From positions 1 to 10,730 of the forward strand of contig JANBPT010001323.1 in the NCBI GenBank assembly GCA_027575765.1: DNA of 10,730 bases, read 5' to 3'. Positions 1 through 8,318 of this stretch are shown here, piece after piece. This DNA is from Tieghemiomyces parasiticus. Taxonomy: Eukaryota; Kickxellomycota; Dimargaritomycetes; Dimargaritales; Dimargaritaceae. Positions within the stretch are counted from its first letter, which is position 1. Every line of letters starts with the position of its first letter. The notes under the pieces are model-generated. The model was not told the DNA's origin, did no database searches, and saw only the letters and a program-made list of their open reading frames with translations. The position numbers were made by a program, and so were the translations under genes.

Positions 1-27
1 CAATTGTGCTCACCGCCCAGTCCCATC

Positions 28-600
28 ATGGAGAAGGACTCGAACAACCAGGCACCCGACTTTTGCGTCAACAACTGTGGGTTCTACGGTAATCCCGTGT
101 ACGGCAATCTATGCTCGAAGTGCTACAAGGAGAAGAGCCCCGACAAAGCCGCCTCCACAACCACGTCCACCGTTACGCCAGTCGCCCCGGTCCCGGCCAC
201 TACGACCGCCACTTCTGCTGCGCCACCTCTGACCGCCCCCGTCGTGCCTTCGCCCGAGGACCTTATAGCCGACGTTCGTGCCGCTTTAGCCTCGCCCCCG
301 CGACCCGAAACCACGGCGTCCGTTACTCCCGTCGAGACAGCCGCCCCGGCGCCCGTCACTCGGCCGATTCAGAACAACAAGAGTCGCTGCCACCTGTGCC
401 GGGCTAAGATCCCCCTCGCCAAGCAGGCCATTAACAAGTGCAAGTGTGACTATGTCTTTTGTGATTCCCACCGGTACCCGGATCGTCACGACTGCGACTT
501 CGACCACCTGCAGCGCGACCGTGCCCTGATCGCCAAGAACAACCCGCGCCTCAACGAGAAGCCCAAGGGCGGCCGTAGCTTTGTCCGTATTCAGGACTAG
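28..600 (+). CDS. A20/AN1-type zinc-finger protein (ZFAND5/6 or plant SAP-like)
   Basis: A 190-residue protein with the two-finger layout of the ZFAND5/6 and plant stress-associated protein family. Seen: an A20 finger near the N terminus with Cys13-x3-Cys17-x11-Cys29-x2-Cys32 (CVNNCGFYG...LCSKC), then an 85-residue Pro/Ala/Thr-rich linker, then an AN1 finger at about 121-156 with C-x2-C, C-x-C, C-x4-C, C-x2-H, H-x-C ligands and the usual CDSHRYPDRHDCDFDH core. All metal ligands are present. The tail reads NNPRL, also typical. Known of the family: A20 fingers bind ubiquitin, and members act in the cytosol in stress responses and proteasome delivery. The start is the ATG at 28, because the A20 finger begins 12 residues later as in relatives. 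An AG at 19-20 could be the end of a 5' intron, so the transcript probably extends left of the window. Stop TAG at 598-600. Confident on family; the specific substrate or process is unknown. Confidence 0.92.
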   Translation: MEKDSNNQAPDFCVNNCGFYGNPVYGNLCSKCYKEKSPDKAASTTTSTVTPVAPVPATTTATSAAPPLTAPVVPSPEDLIADVRAALASPPRPETTASVTPVETAAPAPVTRPIQNNKSRCHLCRAKIPLAKQAINKCKCDYVFCDSHRYPDRHDCDFDHLQRDRALIAKNNPRLNEKPKGGRSFVRIQD

Positions 601-1471
601 GCAGGCCTCCATCTTACCCACCTCCGTGTACCACCTCCCCCCTCCTTCCCCATTTCTCTGCCTTTTCCCAACCCCTGTGACGAGCCCCAGCCCCACCCCA
701 CTCTCTGTATTCTCTACCACCCCCTCCCTTCCCTTCTAGCTGTCTCCACCTTTTATACTCCAAGCGTCGAGCTGTTCGTCGTGTCTCCTGAGTATCCCGA
801 TACCTCTGGGTTGCCATGGAAATCACACCCACCGCCTTTTTAACTGCCCCTTCCTATCTGTGACCTCCCAACGCTATAATCCGTTTCCTGCTCTTCTCAG
901 CCTACCCCGCCTGATCATCGCCATCGGCCGGCCGGTCAGCTTTTCTTTTTCTTTTTTTTTTGGGTATCAATACATCTCTTTCTCTCTCTCTCTCGCCCAG
1001 GCTGTAATAAATGTGGCTCAAGCGATATCAAATTGTTTACAACTAAGGTACCACAACCAGCTGCAGCCGTACAAGAGGAGGATAAGCGATATTGAGCTGG
1101 TACATCCCCCGTTACTCGGACTGTGGGTAAAAGATGCAGTATACCTTGCACTATTTAATCTCCTATGGATCAGACTGACCAGTCCAGTCCGACCTTCCAT
1201 AGCCTTTTTTGGTACGTCTCCTCACCCAAGGAAGCCCGCTCGCCCTTTTCGTATCTCTGGGATTCCCTCCACCTGTCAATCCCTATGGCCTACCTTCCAC
1301 AATGTACTAGGCATGCCATCGGCATTCTCTGCTTCCTAGCTTCATAATACCCACGCCAAACTGCTCATCGCCTCCTAGTCCATTCCAAGAAAAGCCATTG
1401 GTGCGCCCTAGCCCACGATTTCCACTAGCTCGACACTTTCTCCACACCCTCGCCCTCGCCCGCATCTCGTC
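601..1471. other. Intergenic: 3' flank of zinc-finger gene and upstream region of the SUMO protease gene
   Basis: About 870 nt without a convincing coding region. Frames that stay open here lack an ATG start and show no recognisable domain. It is C/T-rich on the + strand. A canonical AATAAA lies at 1006-1011, about 405 nt after the zinc-finger stop, and could be its polyadenylation signal. T-rich and CT-rich tracts lie just before it. The 1381-1471 stretch is pyrimidine-rich without a TATA box and would serve as the 5' leader/promoter of the protease gene. No tRNA, 5S or snRNA pattern was seen. Confidence 0.6.
941..995 (+). repeat. T-rich tract followed by a (CT)n microsatellite
   Basis: Seen: T4-C-T5-C and a run of 10 T ending at 961, then from about 976 an uninterrupted CT dinucleotide run to about 994. 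These are simple repeats in noncoding DNA. They may be part of the 3' end region of the zinc-finger gene, since AATAAA follows at 1006. Confidence 0.8.
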
Positions 1472-4225
1472 ATGCCCGAGCGGCCGACGTCGCCTGGCCT
1501 CCCGTCGGTCTCGGTAGGTATCCGTCACGCCATCCGGGGAAACCGTGCTGCTGCCACTAGCCCCAGTTGAATTGCTTCCTAACCTAATCCACGTGTAACC
1601 GAGCCCTCTTCCGTCTTACTTTTCGAATCGACTAGCCGTCGGGCGATCCCTCGGCGCGCCGGCCCGCCAAATATGACTACCAGCAGCTCATGGCCGATAT
1701 GGATGGTATCAGGTAAGTGCCCCAGGCGGCTTCGCATCACCTGCCTCCCCGATGGCCCTCTACCCATCCTTACACCTGCCCGCTCATCCCGCTGGATCGA
1801 ATCTCCGACCAATCACTCGCCTCCTCCCCACGCTTTCACCATTAGTAGCGCAGTTCATCCGCGCGCAGTCGTCCAGGGCACGCCCATCACCTCGCCGGCG
1901 ATACTGGGTTCCAACGGACGCGGCTTGACACGCCCCGCCCAGGTGAAAGTCGACTACTCGAAACGGAGTAAACAGCGGCCAAACCTCTTTGCCCATAGTG
2001 GCCTCATGTCTCGGTGGCCCAACGGCCGGGTCAACCCCCGAGCTACCCGCCGCCCCACCGCTGTGACGACATCGGAACCTCCGCTTGAGATTTTGGGTTC
2101 GGTGGCTCGGACCCGGCCTGCCCCGGCACCAGTCCCGGTGATGACCGCCCCGCCCACATTACCCACCCCGGGTTCGAGTGACGAGCTGGCCCCCGAAGCA
2201 GCGGCCGACCCGCGCAAGCGAACCCGTACTGAGGCGAGCCCCGCCGAGTCCAAACCACCCCCCGCCGGCACCGCCAGCCCCTTCTTTCGCCACCTGCAGA
2301 GCCCCCCGAGCGCCGACTCTCCCACCCCTTCGCCCACTTCGCTCCAAACCAGCGCCCAGGCCTCGACGTTTGGATCGCCCCTTCGACGAGCTCACGTCAC
2401 CCTGGCTAACCGCCCAGCCGCCGCCCTCACCTCACCGGTCCGCTCACTACTAGCGCGCGAGGTCCAGTTGCTCGCTAGCCCAGGCACCGCCTTGCGGCCC
2501 GACCGGCTCTATATTGGCGCCTGGGCGGGTGGCGCGGCCTGGACCCTGGTGCTTGCCACCGACTGCCTCACCCTGACGGACGCCGCTTCTCAGTGGCCCC
2601 CGCTCTCCCTGCCGGTGGGCCAGTTGGTCCGGATTGAATACCATCTTGCGGGGACCCCGCGGCTTCTGGCGTTTACCACCGAAGGGCCCCTACCCGCAGG
2701 CGGCAATACGGCGCATTACACGCCCGGGCCGGGCGACCAGCTGCGCTCGCGACTTGTTTGTCTATTCGAAAATGAGAGCGAGGCCCGACTGACGGCTTGG
2801 GTGAACCGACTCGCCAAGATGGAGGGAGCCCGGTCACCGCAGCGCCTCACCGCTGGGGCTTACAGCTACCTGGTACAGCAGACCGAATGTGTCGGAGACC
2901 AGCCGAGCCTGCCTGCTGAATCCCCGGTCTCGGCCCCGGACCGTGCTGATTGGAGTCCGGCGCCCCTCCTTGTATATCCCTTTAATGGGATCCGCTCCGT
3001 CACCCTCACGGCACGAGACCTCCCCCGGTTGAGCGCCGGTGAGTTTCTCAACGACACCATCATCGAATTCTATCTTAAGATACTACAGGAACAGCTACAG
3101 GTCCGAGACACGGACCTCGCCGGGCGGGTGCACGTCTTTAATTCTTTTTTCTACACCCAACTCACCGCCCGGTCAACCCGTGAGCTCGACCGGGCGTGCC
3201 ACTCCAAAGTACGACGCTGGACGGCCAAGCTTGACTTATTTGCGAAGCGGCTGCTTGTAATCCCCATCCATGAGGAGGCTCACTGGTACCTGGCTGTCAT
3301 CTGTAACCCCGGTGCCGTGCTTACCGATCCGGTCATTAACTTGGACCCGCTCCCACCAGCATATCCCCCTTCGGCGCCCGCGACCCCCTCGCCAACCACC
3401 CACCCTCCGCTCATTGATTTGGACATCACGACCCCGCCCACTCGCCGATCGCAGCGCTTACTAGTCGACCACGACGGTCCCATCGTCATCAGCCCTGATG
3501 TCCGACTACCTACCTCGCGTTCACGGACCCGCCCCCGTAAGCATCTCGACCCCGAAAACAGGTAACTACATGCGCTCTTTCTTTCGCCCGCCCCCTTTGC
3601 CCGTGGCTGGCGCTGACCGTTGTTAGATATCAATAATTTGATCACCGAGCCCCTAACCCGCCCACCCGTTCGTCGGCAATGGAACCATACGCACCTACAG
3701 CCCCTTCATAGCTATCCTGGATTCTCTTGGCGCCCGCCACGCCTCTGCCGGTCGTATTCTTAACGCCTACCTCGCGATGGAGGCCACGGCGCGAGGGGTC
3801 ACCGCCAAACGGAAGGCAGACGTGGTATACCCCGTCGTACCTTACCAGACCAACCACTGTGACTGCGGCGTTTTTATCCTACAGTACGTCGAAACCCTAC
3901 TAGGGGATCCTGACCGGTACTTGCGGCGCATCCTGGTAAGTAGCCCAACTACCGTCTCCGGAGTGTGTGTGGCCGGCACTCCGTGACCTTACTAACCTAG
4001 CTTGAGAATTGGCCCCGATTCATCCAACTCCTGAATGTGCAGACTGATTCCATCCAGGCCGAACCCTGGTTCCCACAGTCGACCATCGCCGGGAAAAGGC
4101 CCGAGCTGCAGGCGCTAATCGACCGCCTAGCCGTCGAGTATCGGCTGTACCGGGCCCAGTTGCCGGCAGATACGGGGGTTGACTCTGACGTAGAGACGGC
4201 AACTCCAGTCACCACCGACCAGTGA
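1472..4225 (+). CDS. ULP2: Ulp2/SENP6-7-like SUMO protease (C48 cysteine protease), five exons
   Basis: Proposed exons 1472-1513, 1636-1712, 1846-3561, 3701-3935 and 4001-4225 join in frame to about 764 residues. The C48 domain spans roughly 416-740: the entry motif LSAGEFLNDTIIEFYLK, then His519 (HWYLAVICNPG), Asp619 (AILDSLG), Gln661 and Cys667 (QTNHCDCGVFIL). Gln and Cys are six apart, as in SENP1. His and Asp are 100 apart instead of about 17, because of a Pro/Ser/Thr-rich insertion; an insertion there and the HWxLAVxCxPG form mark the Ulp2/SENP6-7 branch. Known role: trimming poly-SUMO chains, mainly in the nucleus. Before the catalytic domain, 40-255 is low-complexity with a basic patch at 163-167 (RKRTR, possible nuclear signal), and 260-365 looks like a folded, possibly PH-like, domain. 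Exons 3-5 are secure. The first two exons rest on splice signals and a sensible joined peptide (KYDYQQLMADMDGI); Met at 1690 is an alternative start. Confidence 0.88.
1514..1635 (+). other. Intron 1 of SUMO protease gene
   Basis: Donor GTAGGT, acceptor GACTAG, 122 nt, phase 0. A CTAAC branch-point candidate lies at about 1580-1584, followed by a pyrimidine-rich stretch. An in-frame stop (TGA, 1568-1570) occurs if it is retained. Could be a 5' UTR intron if translation starts at 1690 instead. Confidence 0.55.
1713..1845 (+). other. Intron 2 of SUMO protease gene, with tandem acceptor
   Basis: Donor CAG/GTAAGT, acceptor ATTAG, 133 nt, phase 2. Retention creates an immediate stop (TAA at 1714-1716) in the exon 2 frame. 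A second AG three nt downstream (1847-1848) keeps the frame and would remove one serine. A pyrimidine-rich run precedes the acceptors; no perfect CTAAC was seen. Confidence 0.6.
3562..3700 (+). other. Intron 3 of SUMO protease gene
   Basis: Donor ACAG/GTAACT, acceptor CTACAG, 139 nt, phase 2. CTAAC at 3653-3657 is a good branch point, 44 nt before the acceptor. Splicing joins DPEN to SPFIAILDSLG, restoring the expected block around the catalytic Asp. An earlier AG at 3626 would lead straight to an in-frame TAA, so it is not the acceptor. Confidence 0.85.
3936..4000 (+). other. Intron 4 of SUMO protease gene
   Basis: Donor CTG/GTAAGT, acceptor CCTAG, 65 nt, phase 0, the shortest intron seen here. 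Splicing joins DPDRYLRRIL to LENWPRFIQLL, continuing the C-terminal helices of the protease. CTAAC at 3992-3996 is only four nt before the AG, so the branch point may instead be GTGAC at 3983-3987. Confidence 0.8.
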
Positions 4226-5280
4226 GTAAACCTTAATACTGCGCTTTGGTGGTCACCGCCCCGAAGCATTTCTCGAGGTACCACCCCAACGAGGAGCTTG
4301 CCACCTATTTGTACCATAAATCACAACATCGGAACTTTACAAACAGTGAAGGATAGTACGTACTGTCGATAGTAGATTATGAATTAGGACTGCGCAAGCG
4401 CGTGGGGTGCTACATAGCAGGTAGCGGTAGATGGCCCACTTGCTCCCCCCCCCCGCGCGCACTCTAAAGTAGTGAAGTCGGGCGCACCCCCTGCTCGATT
4501 ATCGCCTGCCGAGCTAAGCCAGTACCGCCTAGGGAGGAAGAAAGGCTCCGATAGAACGAGGTGTAGTGTACGTATGGGTACCCCGCGAGCTTGACAAGGC
4601 CCGTTGGTTATAACTAGTAGACGGGTGCGTCCGAGATGCCACCCGTCGGTTCTTGCCGGCCCGAGGGTATGGGTAGCAGGCATACCCGGCGGAAGGGACG
4701 AGGCGAGGACGGTAGTAAGGTGGCCGATTCCAAGCCCGTGCCGCACAACCAGCGCCCAGGCAGGCTTCTCGTCGATGGCCATAGGCCACACCGCAGCGCG
4801 CGACCGAACATCACTGTCCGTCCCCTGTAAGACCCGCCCCTGGTATGCCGGAATCCCCTGGGGTAAAGATCGGATGTACTAGACCAGGCCTCTCCCCATC
4901 CAGGGCTTTCTGGTGTATGGCGCGCGCGGCAGGTGTTTGCCCTCCACCCCCCCCCCCGCTGAGACGGCGGGATGCCGACATGTGCAGGCTTAACGGGTAC
5001 GCTGGTACCTGCAATATGTCCGCGTGCCAGGCCGTAACGGCCACCGCCAATCAGTCGCTGTACCTGGCCCCGCCCCCATCGCCCCACTGGCCCTGCACCC
5101 GTCCGCAGTTCCGTCGTCAGGCCGCGCGCGTCCACAGCCATTGATGCGGGGCCAACAAAGGCCAGCGCTTTCTTTGCCACGCCAACCTCCCGTTTGCTCC
5201 CTCTTCCTGGTCGCGAGCAGGGAGGAGTACCTGGAATACCCCCGGCTGGCGCTCGCAGTAGAGATAGATTGCCTCCCCTA
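4226..5280. other. Gene-free region between the protease gene and the GAP gene
   Basis: About 1.05 kb with nothing I recognise. ATAAAT at 4316-4321 could help end the protease transcript. The rest is GC-rich and contains C10 (4445-4454) and C11 (4947-4957) runs and a 10-bp palindrome at 4355-4364. Several frames on both strands stay open, including a minus-strand stretch at 4614-5297, but they are Gly/Arg/Pro-rich, lack domain-like patterning and look like open frames expected in GC-rich DNA. No tRNA box B, 5S or snRNA pattern, terminal repeats or transposase motif was seen. Confidence 0.5.
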
Positions 5281-5579
5281 CCGCCCCTCCCGTACACTCC
5301 CTCCGCCTTCCTTTTTTTTTTCTATTCGCTGGCCAGTCTCCAAATCTGACAGCGTCTTGAGAGGTCGTCAAGGGGCTCTGGCGGAGCTACCGCGAACTGT
5401 CCACGTTGCCTATTCTTGTTGTTTATTCTTCTCCAGCCTTGTCCATTCCCACTGTTGTGTTAGCCCTCTGTATCTCTATCCCCTCCTAATTTTGCCACCT
5501 CGTGGCGTATCCGCCCCATCTCTGCGTTCCTACGATTTCCTCATCACCATCCCACGTATTGCACTTGCGCATCCTCCAC
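5281..5579 (+). promoter_or_regulatory. Pyrimidine-rich upstream region of the WW-MyTH4-RhoGAP gene
   Basis: Strongly C/T-biased on the coding strand, with a run of 10 T at 5312-5321 and many TTCTCC/CCTCC blocks up to the start codon at 5580. Such tracts are common upstream of fungal genes around transcription starts. No TATA box or named operator site was recognised. Assignment as promoter/5' leader is by position. Confidence 0.35.
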
Positions 5580-8197
5580 ATGGCAGCCAGTACCGTCGCG
5601 GACCATGGCCCGCCGGCCCGCCGGTCGTCCCTAGCCAACGTAGACCCCACGCATTGGTTCGAAATCCGCGACATCCAGACCGACTCCATCGTTTTTGTGA
5701 ATCTGGTGAGTGCACCGTGGCCGCCGCCCCCTCCTAACCGGCAAAACCTGTACCCTCGCAAGCCTGCCTGCTGCCGTGTCAACTCCAGCCACACTGGACT
5801 CACCTCGCCGGCCCTGCCCAACCCCGACTTTCTCACCTCCTCCGTCCCAGCTGACCGGCGAGTGCGCCTTGCAACTGCCGCCCAAAGCCAAACTGTAGGT
5901 AACCTTCTCGCTGCGTGGTCACCTGCCCATACCGGCCGCCCTGCCCCGTCATCTCGCGGCAACCTAACGGCCGCCCACTCTCCTACTTTGTACCACCGCT
6001 CCTCCCCCTTCCCATGGCCTTTAATAGAAAACCGCGCGACCCCGCCGGCGAGTGGTGGGAACTCTTTGACGAGAAGCACGGCATCCCCTACTATTACCAC
6101 GCCACCACGGCTAAGACCGTCTGGACCAAACCCTCACCAGCCACCATCATTTCGTTGTCTCTACTGCAGGTAAGTCTACTTTCAGTGGACCCTACTGGCC
6201 ACTGCTTCACCTGTGCCGCCACCTTTTCGAATTCCACGGCGACTAACACCGAACCCCCCCCCCCATTTGCGGTCGCTGCCGCCGCCACCCCTCCTTAACC
6301 ATCAATTTTGACCACCACTCCACAGCGCTCCGTACTCGGGCAGCGTGTTTCGGTGGCTCTCTCTACCCGTGCCTCGTTCCTTATGCTCGACGACGCCAAT
6401 CCCACCGCTGGGGCCGCGACCGAATCCTTCTGCCGCGATAGCGACGTGGACGAAGATACCACCCGAACCCCGCCCCGCCGGGACTCCGCCGTGCCGGTGG
6501 AGTCCTCTCCTGCCGATGGCCGCTTTGACGCCCTACTGAGCGCCGCCTTTGCCGATTCTGGCGCCATTACGACTGCCGGGCCCGCTGTTACCGCACCCGG
6601 CTCCCCTGTAGTGGCCCCTCCAACCCCCGCAACCACGCGCGGGCCACCCCTGCGTCCGCACAAGTCCATGGACGCCGTGGCCTGGACCCGGGCCACCGCC
6701 GAACCGGCGCGGCCCCACCCGAGCAAACGTAAGAGCCTGCTTACCCTGCGCCACCTGGATGCGCGTCCAGAGAGTCTAGTATCTGTCTCTACTATGGCCA
6801 CCGACGCCTCGGCGCTGGATGGAGGATCGCCTGCTTGGGAACAGTCAGAATCCTCGCTGCATCCCAAACGCACTTCCTACTTCCTCTCCAACCAAGGCCG
6901 CATTACCCGTAGTCTCTCGCAGATCCTGGCCCAGTCCAACCCGAGCCTGCTCACCGGCGACACCCACCTGCCGACGCTGCGCTACGCCGTGCCCTCCGAG
7001 TTGTGCCTTGACCCGGCGGACTTCCCGCTCCAGGCATACGCTACTGCCCACTTCGCCACCCACAAGCGTGGCCTGTTCCGGCGACGGGTGCCCATGCAAG
7101 ACCTGTTAACCTTTACCCCGCGATCAATGAGTAAGCCCCTCCTGCGGGCATCCCGGCCCTACCGTCGTGACGCCCTGCGTGCCTTCAAGGTCATCCAGCG
7201 CGTCATGGGTGACCGCCGCCGCAGTGCAGCTGCCGGCGACGACACGGACACTCAGTGGCTGGTGGACCACGGCATCCACTTGGTGGCCCTGCGTGACGAG
7301 ATCTACGTGCAGCTGTGCCGGCAGCTGACAGGCCACCCGCACCGCGAGGGCCTGTACCGGGGTTGGCTCCTCCTTTGTCTGCTCACGCACTACTTTCCAC
7401 CCTCGCCGGCGTTCGTAGACTATTTCAAAGTCTTCCTCCAGGCGCACTTTGATGCGCCACTGGAACGGTTGGACGTACTGGCGCGGTTCGCTTTCATGAA
7501 GCTCCTGCGAACCCTGCGTCAAGGGGCCCGCGCCAAGACCCCGGCCACCGCCGAACTGGTGCGGGTCCGGCAGGCCCCCTTTACCCCCTCCGTGTTTGGC
7601 GAGTCCCTAGACTACATTATGCAGAACCCAGCCGCCGTCGACGCCGAACTGGGCATCCCCCGGGTGCTGACCTTCCTCACCGACACGATATTGCAGCTCA
7701 ACGGCCCGCGTTCAGAAGGGATCTTCCGGATCCCCGGCGACATTGACCAGGTGGACCGGCTACGGCGCCGGTTGGACGGTGGGGATTACACGCCCTGTCC
7801 TGACTTGACCGACCCCAACATTCCGGCGTCGCTATTCAAGCTGTGGCTACGCGACCTCCATGATCCACTTATCCCCATACGCTTCTATCACCAGTGCGTA
7901 GGTAGCCCTCAGGATCCCGACCAGATTTTGCGAATCATGAGTAACGTGCGGGGCATTCAGTTGCGCGTCGCTGACTACGTGGTGCAGTTTCTCCAGGTGT
8001 TTGCGCGGCCCGAGCACGCACGGCTCTCGAGAATGAACCTGTCGAACCTGGCGGTGGTGTTTGCGCCCATATTTCTACGGTCCCCCACCGACAACCTCAA
8101 ACAGGCCGTGGTCAATGCCCAAGCGGAGCAACTGTTCGTCAAGAATTTGCTCCGCGCGTGGAAAGGCATCGAAATCGAAGCCAACAGCAAGATTTGA
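5580..8197 (+). CDS. ARHGAP39: WW-WW-MyTH4-RhoGAP protein (ARHGAP39/Vilse-like), four exons
   Basis: Exons 5580-5705, 5851-5894, 6028-6169 and 6326-8197 join in frame to about 727 residues. Order of domains: a first WW at about 23-55 (HWFEIRDIQTDSIVFVNL, then LTGECALQLPP), a second WW at about 64-94 (GEWWELFDEKHGIPYYYH, then TVWTKP), a Ser/Thr/Pro/Ala-rich linker to about 340, MyTH4 at about 375-510 (PLLRAS, FKVIQRVMGDRR, LRDEIYVQLCRQ at 426-437, GWLLLCLLTHYFPPS), and RhoGAP at about 528-718 with arginine finger Arg572 (EGIFRIPGD), Lys609 (FKLWLRDLHDPL) and NLAVVFAP. This is the order of animal ARHGAP39. Known role: RhoGAPs speed GTP hydrolysis on Rho/Rac/Cdc42 and so control actin; MyTH4 in other proteins binds microtubules. 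Odd points: WW1 has Leu49 or Leu51 where the second Trp belongs, and Ile686 sits where RhoGAPs usually have Asn. The ATG at 5580 is the first in frame with WW1. Stop TGA at 8195-8197. Confidence 0.92.
5706..5850 (+). other. Intron 1 of WW-MyTH4-RhoGAP gene
   Basis: Donor CTG/GTGAGT, acceptor GTCCCAG, 145 nt, phase 0. It cuts the first WW domain between its second and third strands; joining gives FVNL-LTGECA, matching the NLVTGEC block of animal relatives. A CTAAC at 5734-5738 is far from the acceptor, so the true branch point is unclear. Confidence 0.85.
5895..6027 (+). other. Intron 2 of WW-MyTH4-RhoGAP gene
   Basis: Donor ACT/GTAGGT, acceptor TTAATAG, 133 nt, phase 2, following a 44-nt exon. 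CTAAC at 5964-5968. Joining yields PPKAKLKPRDPAGEWWELF, which links the two WW domains without a gap. The donor overlaps an in-frame TAG (5896-5898), so retention would truncate the protein. Confidence 0.85.
6170..6325 (+). other. Intron 3 of WW-MyTH4-RhoGAP gene
   Basis: Donor CAG/GTAAGT, acceptor CTCCACAG, 156 nt, phase 0. Contains a C11 run at 6254-6264. Branch candidates TTAAC (6295-6299) and TTGAC just before the acceptor. Joins the end of WW2 (SLSLLQ) to the linker (RSVLGQRV). Confidence 0.82.
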
Positions 8198-8265
8198 ATT
8201 GTAACCTTCCTTGTCCTTCTACTCAGCTAATTTCACACTAAAACCAGTATATTAATATTATCTGA

Positions 8266-8283
8266 ATATATATATATATATAT
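8266..8283. repeat. (TA)n dinucleotide tract
   Basis: Alternating A/T run of about 18 nt, 70 nt after the GAP stop codon. It stands out in a GC-rich window. It could take part in 3' end formation of the GAP transcript (TA-rich efficiency elements are known in fungi), but that is inference. Confidence 0.8.
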
Positions 8284-8318
8284 TACGATGAGTTGATTTT
8301 AATTAGGAGTAGCTGGGA

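Noticed and set aside
860..1339. Open frame on the plus strand between the zinc-finger and protease genes
   Set aside because: It starts without ATG, passes through T and CT simple repeats, and its translation shows no domain pattern.
3284..3561. Pro-rich insertion in the protease as a possible retained intron
   Set aside because: It is open throughout, lacks a clear donor/acceptor pair with branch point, and a long insertion at this place is normal for the Ulp2/SENP6-7 branch.
3562..3626. Shorter version of protease intron 3 ending at the AG at 3625-3626
   Set aside because: Splicing there leads to an in-frame TAA within a few codons and loses the catalytic Asp block; the acceptor at 3700 restores both.
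4614..5297. 227-codon open frame on the minus strand
   Set aside because: Gly/Arg/Pro-rich with no recognisable motif; stop-poor antisense frames are expected in GC-rich DNA, and other frames overlap it on both strands.
5650..5670. GGTTCGAAATC resembling a tRNA T-arm
   Set aside because: It encodes HWFEIRD of the first WW domain and no other tRNA parts surround it.
6295..6873. 192-codon minus-strand frame opposite the GAP gene
   Set aside because: Lies antisense to the well-supported coding exon 4; it is Ser/Ala/Arg-rich and looks like a shadow frame.
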